Positions 18,622 through 26,927 of a DNA stretch of 64,000 nt are shown one piece after another; position 1 is the first letter of the stretch; each line of letters opens with the position of its first letter. The notes below the pieces were generated by a model. That model had not been told where the DNA came from and did not search any database. It worked only from the letters and a program-made list of their open reading frames with translations. Position numbers and translations under genes: made by a program. The DNA comes from Pseudomonas fluorescens (lineage in GTDB: Bacteria > Pseudomonadota > Gammaproteobacteria > Pseudomonadales > Pseudomonadaceae), in NCBI RefSeq assembly GCF_000968015.1, contig NZ_LACH01000055.1:62001-126000 (forward strand). The letters run 5' to 3'.

Positions 18622-18993
18622 ATGATCGATTTCAACAACAAAGGCTTTTTCAAACTCAAGCAAAACAACGAGTACGCGGAGCGAGTCACCGCGCTGCTGC
18701 TGGACGGCGAGCAGGTCATTGATGCCTATAAATCCATGCGCGACGGCGTGGTGTTTACCAACAAACGAATCATCGCGGTGAACGTGCAAGGCATCACCGG
18801 CAGCAAAAAAGACTTCACTTCGTTACCTTACAAAAACATCGTCGCTTACTCCGTGGAAACCTCGGGCACCTTCGACCTGGATTCTGAGCTGGAAATCTAC
18901 TTCTCGGCACTGGGCAGAGTGAAGTTTGAATTCACCGGAAGGACGTCGATGGTCGAGATTTCCAAACTCATCTCACAGCATCTGTTGGGCTGA
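18622..18993 (+). CDS. Bacterial PH-domain protein (bPH, YyaB-like)
   Basis: A 123-residue soluble protein of a single bacterial pleckstrin-homology fold: LLLDGEQVIDAYKSMRDGVV, FTNKRIIAVNVQG, SLPYKNIVAYSVET and a C-terminal helix ending EISKLISQHLLG. Bacterial PH domains of this kind are free-standing and of unknown role, possibly oligomeric or membrane-associated. ATG 18622 follows a GGGATGGCGG site. Upstream lies a perfect 12-base palindrome ATCAGCGCTGAT at 18461-18472 that could be an operator. Confidence 0.85.
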   Translation: MIDFNNKGFFKLKQNNEYAERVTALLLDGEQVIDAYKSMRDGVVFTNKRIIAVNVQGITGSKKDFTSLPYKNIVAYSVETSGTFDLDSELEIYFSALGRVKFEFTGRTSMVEISKLISQHLLG

Positions 18994-19059
18994 ACCCGGA
19001 TTTTCATGGTCATTGCGGCGAGCTCCAATGCGAACGCCGATAACCCAAGGGAGAACGAC

Positions 19060-19482
19060 ATGAGCCAGACACTGGAACGCGCCATTGCCATCGCCGCCGC
19101 TGCGCACGAGGGCCAGGTCGACAAGGGCGGTAGCCCTTACATCCTGCATCCGTTGAAAGTCATGTTGCGGGTCACGACGCTGGAAGAACGCATCGTCGCG
19201 GTGCTGCATGACGTGGTCGAAGACTGCGGCATCAGCCTTGATGACCTGCGCAAGGAAGGCTTCAGTGAAGCTGTTCTGATGGCCATCGAGTCGGTGACTA
19301 AAGTGCCGGGTGAGTCCTATGAAGCCTTCGTCGAACGCGCGGCGCAGAACCCGATAGGCCGGGCGGTGAAACTGGCGGATCTGGAGGAGAACAGCGACTT
19401 GTCGCGGATCGCGCAGCCGTCGTGGGAAGACCTGGAGCGTGTTGAAAAATACCGGCGGGCGATTGGCGTGTTGCGTTCCTGA
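19060..19482 (+). CDS. Small HD-domain hydrolase (RelA/SpoT or MESH1-like)
   Basis: A 140-residue HD-fold protein: AHEGQVDKGGSPYILHPLKV (first His of the metal site in a ppGpp-hydrolase-like context), then VLHDVVEDC with the HD pair, and a later KLADLEENSD with the final ligand Asp. It matches the free-standing HD proteins related to the SpoT hydrolase domain; whether it cleaves (p)ppGpp is unproven. ATG 19060 has AAGGGAGAA upstream and is preferred over the frame start at 19006. A long inverted repeat follows immediately. Confidence 0.85.
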   Translation: MSQTLERAIAIAAAAHEGQVDKGGSPYILHPLKVMLRVTTLEERIVAVLHDVVEDCGISLDDLRKEGFSEAVLMAIESVTKVPGESYEAFVERAAQNPIGRAVKLADLEENSDLSRIAQPSWEDLERVEKYRRAIGVLRS

Positions 19483-19509
19483 CGAGCCGAACAAATAGAC
19501 AACTGCGCC

Positions 19510-19672
19510 CCGGACTATGTAGCAGCTGGCGAAGCCTGCGTTCGGTTCGGGCCGCGATCGGACGAAGCAGTCGTGATGTCAGGCAACGCGATGCGTCAGG
19601 AAAACCGTGTGCACAGGTTTTACGACTGCTGCGCAGCCGAACGCAGGCTTCGCCAGCTGCTACATAGTCCGG
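19510..19672. repeat. 36-bp perfect inverted repeat between convergent genes
   Basis: CCGGACTATGTAGCAGCTGG and the following 16 bases (19510-19545) are matched exactly by their reverse complement at 19637-19672, separated by 91 bases. The arms contain GGCGAAGCCTGCGTTCGG; a single related unit occurs at about 6088-6125. This is a REPIN-like mobile repeat and could fold into a long hairpin downstream of both the HD gene and the hydrolase gene. Confidence 0.93.
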
Positions 19673-19678
19673 GTTGCA

Positions 19679-20587
19679 TTACTGCGCTATGAATTCGCGA
19701 ATCGCTCGAATGGTCTGCGTTGGCGCTTCCTCCATCAGCCAATGCCCCGCACCCGGAATGACCACTTGGGTCACCGAGTCCGCTGCATTGCGCATCACGA
19801 TCGCTTCATTCTCTGCAAAGGATTTTTCCCCACCGACGGCCAGCACCGGCATTGTCAGCCGCGTTGCCATCGACGCTTCGTTGTCCACCGCGTCCTGACG
19901 AATGCTGCGGAACTGAGCGAAGGCCGCGTGCATGGCGCCGGGTCGGGCATAGAGTTTGGCGTAATGCTGACGGGTGGCTTCATCCACCTTGGTCGGGTCG
20001 CCTGCGAATTCGTTCCAGAACCGGTCCAGGTAGATGCGCTCGCGGCCGGCGACCAGGCGTTCGGCATCCGCTCCGCCGAAGTCGAAGTGCCACAGCATCG
20101 GTGAGCGGACAATGTCGTTCCAAGGGGGAATGCCCGGCACGGGCGCATCCATCACCACCAGGCGGTCAGTCAGCTGCGGATAGCGCGCGGCGTAGGCGAA
20201 GGCGACCATGGTGCCGATGTCGTGGCCGATGACCACCGAGTGCTCGATACCCAGCGCGGCCAACAGCGCACGGATGTCGCCCGCCTGGGTCTTCTTGTCG
20301 TAGCCACTGTCCGGGATCGACGACAAGCCCATGCCGCGCAGGTCCGGCACGACGACGGTGTGATCCTTGGCCAGATCGGCAGCCAGTGGCGCCCACATGT
20401 CGCCGGTGTCGCCGAAGCCATGCAGCAGCACCACGGCGGGCCCCTTGCCGCCGACGCGCACATGGAGCGTGACGCCTTCGACCGGAATGTCCTGAACACG
20501 AAAGGCAGCAGGAAATGGCGTCACCCCGGCCTGTGCCGGAATGCTGAGCGCAAGCAGGATAAAAGCGCTTAACAGGATGCGGATCAT
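19679..20587 (-). CDS. Exported alpha/beta hydrolase (epoxide hydrolase/dehalogenase-like)
   Basis: A 302-residue protein with an N-terminal signal peptide ending near PAQA (about residue 20). The alpha/beta-hydrolase core shows HGFGDTGDMW (oxyanion region), VVIGHDIGTMVAFAYA with Asp as nucleophile in the G-H-D-x-G elbow, and a late GAGHWLMEE with the catalytic His. An Asp nucleophile is characteristic of epoxide hydrolases, haloalkane and fluoroacetate dehalogenases rather than esterases. The substrate is unknown. It is third in the same direction after the ornithine decarboxylase and MFS genes, 114 bases after the latter. Confidence 0.88.
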   Translation of the reverse strand: MIRILLSAFILLALSIPAQAGVTPFPAAFRVQDIPVEGVTLHVRVGGKGPAVVLLHGFGDTGDMWAPLAADLAKDHTVVVPDLRGMGLSSIPDSGYDKKTQAGDIRALLAALGIEHSVVIGHDIGTMVAFAYAARYPQLTDRLVVMDAPVPGIPPWNDIVRSPMLWHFDFGGADAERLVAGRERIYLDRFWNEFAGDPTKVDEATRQHYAKLYARPGAMHAAFAQFRSIRQDAVDNEASMATRLTMPVLAVGGEKSFAENEAIVMRNAADSVTQVVIPGAGHWLMEEAPTQTIRAIREFIAQ

Positions 20588-20666
20588 GACGGTGCCCCCT
20601 CGGTTTACGGGGAAGGACCCCCGAAGCCATCTGGATGAGCGTAGACCGTTTGATCGTCTCTGGATG

Positions 20667-20690
20667 GCCCTCTCCCCGGCAGGAGAGGGC
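20667..20690. repeat. Perfect 9-bp hairpin between hydrolase and MFS genes
   Basis: GCCCTCTCC / GGAGAGGGC with a six-base loop. No T-run follows on either strand, so it is either a weak terminator of the MFS transcript or an mRNA stabiliser. Confidence 0.7.
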
Positions 20691-20701
20691 TGGTGCCAGT
20701 C

Positions 20702-22378
20702 TTATGTGTGATGAATTTCCCGATCCTTGGTTTCCGGCATGAAGAAAATGCCCAGAATGGCTGTCATCACAGCGATGACAATCGGGTACCACAGCCCGTA
20801 GTAGATATCACCTGTGGCCGCGACCATGGCGAATGCCACCGTCGGCAGGAAGCCGCCGAACCAGCCGTTGCCGATGTGGTAGGGCAGCGACATCGAGGTG
20901 TAGCGGATGCGCGCCGGGAACAGTTCCACCAGCCAGGCGGCGATCGGGCCGTAGACCATGGTCACGTAGATCACCAGGATGGTCAGGAGCAGCACCATCA
21001 TCGGGTAGTTGGTCTTGGCCGGGTCAGCCTTCTCGGGGTAGCCGGCCTCCTTGAGCTCGGTGCCGAGGGTGGCGGCGAAGGCGTCGTTCTTGGGCTTGAA
21101 GTCGGCAGCCGGCATGCCGGTGCCCTCGAAGCTCGGGATCACCTTGTCGCCGATGCGCACTTGCGCAACGGTACCCGGCTCGGCCTTCACGTTTTTATAG
21201 GGGATGGCCCGCTTTGCCAACACGGTCTTGGCGAGGTCGCAGGAGCTGGTGAATTTGGCCTTGCCCACCGGGTCGAACTGGAACGAGCACTGGTCGGGAT
21301 CGGCGACCACCGTGACCGGGTTCTTCTCCTGCGCGATGAATACGTCGGGGTTACCGTATTGGGTCAACGCATGAAAGATCGGGAAGTAGGTCACTGCCGC
21401 CAGGATACAGCCGGCCATGATGATCCCTTTGCGGCCGATACGGTCGGACAGGCTGCCGAATATGACGAAGAACGGTGTGCCGATCAGCAGGGAGCCGGCA
21501 ATCAGCAAGTTGGCGGTCTGCGCTTCGATCTTCAGCGTCTGCAACAGGAAGAACAGCGCATAGAACTGCCCGGTGTACCAGACGACGGCCTGGCCGGCAG
21601 TGCCGCCGAGCAGGGCCATGATCACGATCTTGAGGTTTTCCCAGCGGGCGAAGGACTCGGTCAGCGGTGCCTTGGAGGACTTGCCTTCGGCCTTCATCTT
21701 CAGGAACACCGGCGACTCGCTGAGTTGCAAGCGGATGTACACGGAGACGATCAACAGCAGGATCGACAGCAGGAACGGAATCCGCCAGCCCCAGGCCTCA
21801 AACGCTTCGGTGCCGAGGACCGTGCGGCAGGCGAGGATCACCAGCAGCGAGAGGAACAGCCCAAGGGTTGCAGTGGTTTGAATCCACGAAGTGAAGTAGC
21901 CGCGTTTGCCTTTCGGTGCATGCTCGGCGACGTAGGTCGCCGCGCCGCCGTACTCACCGCCCAGGGCCAGGCCTTGCAGCAGGCGCAAGGTGATCAGGAT
22001 GATCGGCGCCGCCACGCCGATGGTCGCGTAGCCGGGCAAAAAGCCCACGACGGCGGTGGAGATACCCATGATCACAATGGTGATGAGGAAGGTGTGCTTA
22101 CGCCCGATCATGTCCCCCAGTCGGCCGAACACAATGGCGCCGAAGGGGCGTACTGCGAAGCCCGCGGCGAACGCGAGCAGCGCGAAGATGAAGGACGTTG
22201 TTTCATTGACGCCGGCGAAGAAGTGCTTGGCAATGATCGCGGCGAGAGACCCATAAAGGTAGAAGTCGTACCACTCGAACACTGTGCCCAGGGACGAGGC
22301 AAAAATGACCTTGCGCTCCTCCTTGGTGATCCCGTGGTGGGGCGCGCTGCCCGTGGAAGTGTTGTCGATTGCGGCCAT
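20702..22378 (-). CDS. MHS-family MFS transporter with large periplasmic-type insertion
   Basis: A 558-residue inner-membrane protein of the metabolite:H+ symporter (MHS/ShiA-ProP-like) branch. EWYDFYLYGSLAAIIAKHFF, RPFGAIVFGRLGDMIGRK and RLLQGLALGGEYGGAA are diagnostic. Between the later helices lies a roughly 100-residue hydrophilic insertion containing two cysteines (DQCSFQFDPVG, SSCDLAKT), as seen in a subset of Pseudomonas MHS proteins of this length. ATG 22378 follows CGGAGAAG. It is 227 bases downstream of the ornithine decarboxylase gene in the same direction. Substrate unknown; ornithine, putrescine or an organic acid are options from context only. Confidence 0.9.
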   Translation of the reverse strand: MAAIDNTSTGSAPHHGITKEERKVIFASSLGTVFEWYDFYLYGSLAAIIAKHFFAGVNETTSFIFALLAFAAGFAVRPFGAIVFGRLGDMIGRKHTFLITIVIMGISTAVVGFLPGYATIGVAAPIILITLRLLQGLALGGEYGGAATYVAEHAPKGKRGYFTSWIQTTATLGLFLSLLVILACRTVLGTEAFEAWGWRIPFLLSILLLIVSVYIRLQLSESPVFLKMKAEGKSSKAPLTESFARWENLKIVIMALLGGTAGQAVVWYTGQFYALFFLLQTLKIEAQTANLLIAGSLLIGTPFFVIFGSLSDRIGRKGIIMAGCILAAVTYFPIFHALTQYGNPDVFIAQEKNPVTVVADPDQCSFQFDPVGKAKFTSSCDLAKTVLAKRAIPYKNVKAEPGTVAQVRIGDKVIPSFEGTGMPAADFKPKNDAFAATLGTELKEAGYPEKADPAKTNYPMMVLLLTILVIYVTMVYGPIAAWLVELFPARIRYTSMSLPYHIGNGWFGGFLPTVAFAMVAATGDIYYGLWYPIVIAVMTAILGIFFMPETKDREIHHT

Positions 22379-22567
22379 GAGTCTTCTCCGTCGTTCTTGT
22401 TGTAGGCCGGAGTACCTCGTTACCTTTCTTGCCGCACCCAGGCCCTGGGGCTGATGTCGTCGGATTACGGATTGCGCGAAGCATGCACACAGGCTGACGG
22501 CCTCGCATCGCTGCAAGGTTTCCTGAAGCATAATCGGCTTCGCGCAGATATCCACTCGCCATCACGC

Positions 22568-22582
22568 TCAACCCCGGGTTGA
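22568..22582. repeat. Short palindrome downstream of the ornithine decarboxylase gene
   Basis: TCAACCC-C-GGGTTGA, a perfect 7-bp inverted repeat 24 bases past the decarboxylase stop. No T-run follows, so termination is uncertain. Confidence 0.45.
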
Positions 22583-22605
22583 AACGCCGCTGGAGGTGTG
22601 AAGAC

Positions 22606-24789
22606 TTACGTTTTGATCACGTACCCATAGACTCGAATGCGATCACCGTCCTGTTTCAAGTACACGCCCTGGAGTTCCGGCGTGAAGCCGGGCAGTGAGT
22701 TGATACCTTCCTCCAGCGCCAGGAAGTACTTGAGCACCGCACCGCCCCATACTTCCCCGGGCACCACGCAGAGCACGCCGGGCGGGTAGGGAAGCGCACC
22801 TTCGGCAGCGATGCGACCGTCCGCGTCCGCCAGCGCCACCAGTTCGACGTTGCCACGGATGAATTCGAACTGTGCTGCCTGCGGGTTCATCGCCTTTTTC
22901 GGGAAGTGTTCCTTGCGGAACATTGCCTTCTGCAATTGCTGGACGTTGTGGGTGCGGTAGAGGTCGTGCATCTCCTGGCAGAGTTGGCGAATGGTGTAGT
23001 TGTGATAGCGCTCCTGATGCTTTGCATAGATGGCCGGCAACACCCGGCTCATCGGCGCGTCATCACTGATGAAGCGTTCAAAGCGCGCGATCTGGGCGGC
23101 GAGATGAGTCATCTTCGCCCAGTCTTCGGCCGGGGTGAGCAGGAACAGAATCGAGTTCAGGTCGCACTTTTCCGGAACGATGCCATTCTCCCGCAAGAAG
23201 TTGGCGAGGATGCCGGCATGGATGCCGAAGTCGGTGTAACTGCCATCGATCGGGTCGATGCCGGGCGTTGTGAACAGCAACTTGCAGGGGTCGATGAAGT
23301 ATTGCTTGTCGGCGTATCCGCCAAAGGCATGCCAGCGATCCTTCGGATGGAATTCGAAAAACCGGATGTCGTTGGCGATGTCTTCGGTCGGATGGTCCTG
23401 CCAGGGGCGACCGTCAATGGTGTCCGGCACGAAGGGGCGAATCAGGGTGCACGCTTCCAGAATCAACTTGCGTGCGTCGATGCCGAACTTCACACAGTCT
23501 TCCCACAAGCGCAGGCCACTGCGCCCGGAATGGATGCGCGCGTTCACATCCAGTGAGGCGAACAGCGGGTAAAACGGGCTGGTAGAGGCTTGGGACATGA
23601 AAGCGTTGTTCAGCTGCGCATGGTTGCAATAACGGGCCTGGCCCTTGATATGGCGATCTTTCTTGTGGACCTGCGACGCCTGGGAAAACCCCGCCTGCTG
23701 TTTGTGCACCGATTGAGTGACAAAGATACCGGGATCGTTTTCATGCAGATCCAGCAGCAAAGGCGAGCAATCCTTCATCATCGGGATGAACTGTTCATAG
23801 CCTACCCACGCCGAGTCAAACAGGATGTAGTCGCACAGTTTGCCGATGCGATCGACCACTTGTCTGGCGTTGTAGATGGTGCCGTCATAGGTGCCCAATT
23901 GAATGATTGCCAGGCGAAACGGCCGCGGCAGTTGGGCCTTGTCCGGCGCAACTTCGCCGATGAGTTCGCGCAGGTAATCTTCTTCGAAACAATGGGCGTC
24001 AATCCCGCCGATAAAACCATAAGGGTTGCGCGCGGTTTCCAGGTAAACCGGGGTCGCCCCCGCCTGGATCAACGCACCTTGGTGATTGGATTTGTGGTTG
24101 TTGCGGTCGAACAGCACCAGATCGCCAGGCGTGAGCAGCGCGTTGGTGACCACCTTGTTGGAGGCCGATGTGCCATTGAGCACGAAGTAGGTCTTGTCGG
24201 CGTTGAACACCTGCGCCGCGTGTTTTTGCGCCAGAAGTGCCGGGCCTTCGTGGATCAGCAAATCGCCGAGCTTGACGTCGGCGTTGCACATGTCGGCACG
24301 AAACAGGGTCTCGCCGAAAAAATCGAAGAACTGCCGGCCAGCCGGGTGTTTGCGGAAAAACTGGCCGCCCTGGTGGCCAGGGCAGGCGAACGTAGCGTTG
24401 GCCGATTCGGTGTAGTGCTTGAGCGCGTCGAAGAACGGCGGCAGGAGACTTTCTTCATAGGCTTTTGCTGCGGTCTCCAATTGGTTGCCATGGTATTCGG
24501 CGTTGTTGCGCGAGGGGTCAAAAATGCCATTCACCTGAAGCAGGACATCTTGCAGGTGCTTGTAGACTTCCCGGGCGCGGTTGCCGGAACCGGGAGAAGT
24601 GACGAGGAAAATGGGGATATCGAAACCGGTTCGCTGCAGGACGTCCAAGGCGCCCCCCATCACATCCTCCACAGAGAACACCGCAACCGCGACGTCGGTG
24701 TAGTCGGTTTGATTGAGCGGAATCACTTCTCGGGAGGTCTGGAAACATTCGAACGCGGAATCACTGGCGGCTATTTTCAGGGCTTTCAT
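22606..24789 (-). CDS. speC: Ornithine decarboxylase, fold-type I (SpeC/SpeF-like)
   Basis: A 727-residue PLP enzyme converting ornithine to putrescine and CO2. It has the N-terminal response-regulator-like wing domain, then NGTSASNKVV, FDSAWVGYEQF and the PLP lysine K363 in SVHKQQAGFSQ. The C-terminal part (CQEMHDLYR, RGNVELV, EGALPYPPGVLCVVPGEVWG) matches enterobacterial SpeC/SpeF more closely than lysine or arginine decarboxylases. Most pseudomonads make putrescine with a smaller fold-III enzyme, so this is probably an additional inducible or acid/anaerobic enzyme. ATG 24789 has CTAGGAG upstream. A TGAT-N4-ATCA box lies at 24870-24881. Choice between speC and speF naming is open. Confidence 0.88.
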   Translation of the reverse strand: MKALKIAASDSAFECFQTSREVIPLNQTDYTDVAVAVFSVEDVMGGALDVLQRTGFDIPIFLVTSPGSGNRAREVYKHLQDVLLQVNGIFDPSRNNAEYHGNQLETAAKAYEESLLPPFFDALKHYTESANATFACPGHQGGQFFRKHPAGRQFFDFFGETLFRADMCNADVKLGDLLIHEGPALLAQKHAAQVFNADKTYFVLNGTSASNKVVTNALLTPGDLVLFDRNNHKSNHQGALIQAGATPVYLETARNPYGFIGGIDAHCFEEDYLRELIGEVAPDKAQLPRPFRLAIIQLGTYDGTIYNARQVVDRIGKLCDYILFDSAWVGYEQFIPMMKDCSPLLLDLHENDPGIFVTQSVHKQQAGFSQASQVHKKDRHIKGQARYCNHAQLNNAFMSQASTSPFYPLFASLDVNARIHSGRSGLRLWEDCVKFGIDARKLILEACTLIRPFVPDTIDGRPWQDHPTEDIANDIRFFEFHPKDRWHAFGGYADKQYFIDPCKLLFTTPGIDPIDGSYTDFGIHAGILANFLRENGIVPEKCDLNSILFLLTPAEDWAKMTHLAAQIARFERFISDDAPMSRVLPAIYAKHQERYHNYTIRQLCQEMHDLYRTHNVQQLQKAMFRKEHFPKKAMNPQAAQFEFIRGNVELVALADADGRIAAEGALPYPPGVLCVVPGEVWGGAVLKYFLALEEGINSLPGFTPELQGVYLKQDGDRIRVYGYVIKT

Positions 24790-24869
24790 GCGAGGAATCT
24801 CCTAGCGGACAGTCACTTGTCGGCTTTTTTTCAAGAGATCAATTTAGCGAAGGAGCCTTCAAGGTTCTG

Positions 24870-24881
24870 TGATCCAAATCA
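24870..24881. promoter_or_regulatory. ANR/FNR-like binding site upstream of ornithine decarboxylase
   Basis: TGATCCAAATCA fits the core of the ANR/FNR consensus TTGAT-N4-ATCAA except for the outermost base on each side. It is about 81 bases before the decarboxylase ATG, a position usable for activation in low oxygen. The match is by eye. Confidence 0.45.
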
Positions 24882-24926
24882 TGTAGACACTGGTTATAGA
24901 CCATGTTGGCAAGGGTTACGGCTTTT

Positions 24927-25814
24927 CTACCGGCTTTTCCCAAGGACTGCCGACAGACGCTCGACCACCTCTTTTTCGGCTACCCCTTCGTTGGCGCCTT
25001 CATGAAAGACCGCGCAACTCGCAGCGTTTTCGCCATCAACGCAGCGATAGACCGCCACTACGCTGCCCGGACCGGCGCCGGTGTGTCCGCTCAACGTCAG
25101 ATCGCCCATCACCAAACCCTGCATCAGGCCGAGACCGTAGCCCGGGGAAGTCCATGGGCGACCGGGAATCGGGCCGCCGAGGACGCGTGCCGTTTGCATC
25201 GCTTGCAGCAGCGGGTTTGGCAGAAGGTGCCCGGCCAGCAGGCCGTCCAGACAAAGCGCGGCGTCCTCTAGCGGGCCAACCAGTAAACCGTGATAGACCC
25301 AGCCGGGGTCGTAGGATGGCGCGCTCCCCATGTTCACGCCGTCCAGATCGGCTCGTGTTTTGGCGAGGCGTACGCGGGTTAAACCGAGGGGGGCGAACAC
25401 ACGCTCCGTGAGCGCCGCTTCAAGCGTGCGCCCCGTCACGCGTTCAATCAGTCGCACGACAAACAGATAGCCGACGTTTGAATAGCGCCAACCGTCCCCG
25501 GGTGCGTAGCGCAATCGGCTGGCATCAAGGCGTTGCAGCATGTCATCGGCCGACCAGGGCGTCTCTTGGCGAGCCACGGCGTTGTGGTAGTCGGCGAGCT
25601 CGCCATAATCCGCGAGCCCGGCCTCGTGCCGAAGTAGTTGGCGCAGCGTAAAGGGGCCTTCAGCAACGGTGTCGTCCAGGTTGATCAACCCGTCACGCAC
25701 CAGTGACAGCGCGGCAGCAGCGAGCACGGTTTTGGTAAAGCTCAACCAGGGCACCGTTGTATCCGGCCTTTCAGGCGTGACGAGCGCGCCGTTCGATACA
25801 AGGGAACACAGCAT
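24927..25814 (-). CDS. Serine hydrolase, class C beta-lactamase / D-aminopeptidase fold
   Basis: A 295-residue protein with the penicillin-binding fold motifs: SxxK as SFTK at about residue 25, YSN (RYSNVGYLF) and a late HTGAGPG in place of KTG. It lacks the usual 50-60 residue strand-rich N-terminus and has no signal peptide, so it is a short cytoplasmic version, or the start is wrong: ATG 25814 has no good ribosome site and the frame is open to 25988. Activity (esterase, peptidase or amidase) cannot be set. It is transcribed from the region divergent to the DeoR gene. Confidence 0.75.
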   Translation of the reverse strand: MLCSLVSNGALVTPERPDTTVPWLSFTKTVLAAAALSLVRDGLINLDDTVAEGPFTLRQLLRHEAGLADYGELADYHNAVARQETPWSADDMLQRLDASRLRYAPGDGWRYSNVGYLFVVRLIERVTGRTLEAALTERVFAPLGLTRVRLAKTRADLDGVNMGSAPSYDPGWVYHGLLVGPLEDAALCLDGLLAGHLLPNPLLQAMQTARVLGGPIPGRPWTSPGYGLGLMQGLVMGDLTLSGHTGAGPGSVVAVYRCVDGENAASCAVFHEGANEGVAEKEVVERLSAVLGKSR

Positions 25815-25864
25815 GAGTTGACTCTGGATGGAGGAGGAAGGGAATGGCCCTCGGTTTCTGCTGA

Positions 25865-25933
25865 TCAGGCGTGACCCAGCGCAATCGCGAACGAGACCAC
25901 GATCATGCAGGCAAAGGCAAAATTTAGATTCAT
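25865..25933 (-). CDS. Putative 22-residue hydrophobic peptide
   Basis: ATG 25933 to TGA 25865 encodes a single-helix peptide opening MNLNFAFACMIVVSF and ending in a short Gly-His-Ala. A weak GGA lies upstream. Its almost wholly hydrophobic middle suggests a membrane miniprotein or leader peptide located 50 bases before the serine hydrolase start. No homologue is recognised. Confidence 0.3.
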   Translation of the reverse strand: MNLNFAFACMIVVSFAIALGHA

Positions 25934-26005
25934 GAAGTTTCCATCCAAAACATGTGTGATGGCGCCATCTTGAATCGGTCACAAACAAATAAAAAATTCG
26001 GCTTC

Positions 26006-26019
26006 ATGATTTGAATCAT
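26006..26019. promoter_or_regulatory. Palindromic ATGAT-N4-ATCAT site in the DeoR promoter region
   Basis: A perfect 5-bp inverted repeat with four-base centre, close to the FNR/ANR pattern but with A/T at the outer positions. It lies about 90 bases before the DeoR ATG and upstream of the divergent serine hydrolase, so it could control either. Confidence 0.35.
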
Positions 26020-26110
26020 CGAAACAATTGATAGGCGGCGGTTTGTGTTTATCCCGCGATGTGGCTAGTCTCGCACAAACACGCAACTACACGCAAAAGC
26101 GGGCAAAAAC

Positions 26111-26899
26111 ATGCACGACTCACACTCGGCCGCCGAGCTCCCTCATCTGCGCCGGCAAAAAATCCTGTTGATTCTCGAACGTGACGGCAAGGTCATGGCC
26201 AGTGAGCTGAGCCAGCATTTCGCGGTGTCCGAAGACACCATTCGCCGTGATCTGGCGGAGCTGGCCACCGCTGGGCTGGTGCAACGGGTGCACGGCGGGG
26301 CACTGCCGCGCCCCAAGGACACCGGCAAGGATTATTTCACCCGCGTCAGCGAAACCGATGAGGTGAAAACACACCTGGCGCAACTCGCCGCACGCCAGGT
26401 ACACAACGGCCAGATTGTGATTTTCGATTCGGGGAGCACGACGCTGCAAATCGCCCGTTCTCTACCTTCGGACATTGTCATTACGGCCGTCACCGCCTCG
26501 CCGATGATCGCGATCACCCTGGCTGAATACAAAGGCATCACGGTGATTCTGGCCGGCGGGAAACTCAACCCCGCGACCATGTCGGCCAGCGGACATGAAA
26601 CCCTGCGGCTGATCGAGGGCATCAAGGCTGATCTGCTGTTCACCGGGGTCTGTGCGATTCACCCGGAGGTCGGCATCAGCTCCCTGCATTTCGACGAGGT
26701 GCCGGTCAAACAGGCGATGCTCGCCAGCGCTTCCCATGTCGTTGCCGTCACCACCGCCGACAAACTGGGAGCGGTGGAGCCGTTCGTGGTCGCGCCGTGT
26801 CAACGCATTCATACCCTGATCACCGAGCGTCATGTGGCGTCGGGCAATGTCGGGGACTATCAAAAACTCGGGATCGAGGTGGTCCAGGTGGAGGCGTGA
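26111..26899 (+). CDS. DeoR/GlpR-family transcriptional regulator
   Basis: A 262-residue repressor-type protein. The N-terminal DeoR winged helix-turn-helix is plain (RRQKILLILERDGKV, then VSEDTIRRDLAELATAGLVQ and RVHGGAL). The C-terminal sugar-phosphate-sensing DeoR_C domain has FDSGSTTLQIARSLP and TADKLGAVEPFVVAP. The family senses phosphorylated sugars. No sugar operon is adjacent, so its targets are elsewhere or are the divergent hydrolase. It is convergent with the LysR gene at 26928. Confidence 0.92.
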   Translation: MHDSHSAAELPHLRRQKILLILERDGKVMASELSQHFAVSEDTIRRDLAELATAGLVQRVHGGALPRPKDTGKDYFTRVSETDEVKTHLAQLAARQVHNGQIVIFDSGSTTLQIARSLPSDIVITAVTASPMIAITLAEYKGITVILAGGKLNPATMSASGHETLRLIEGIKADLLFTGVCAIHPEVGISSLHFDEVPVKQAMLASASHVVAVTTADKLGAVEPFVVAPCQRIHTLITERHVASGNVGDYQKLGIEVVQVEA

Positions 26900-26927
26900 A
26901 GCGCGTTGGGTTTTGAACTAACAAGTG

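Noticed and set aside
20693..22405. A 570-codon plus-strand frame opposite the MHS transporter gene
   Set aside because: Composition is that of an antisense frame with no domain signature.
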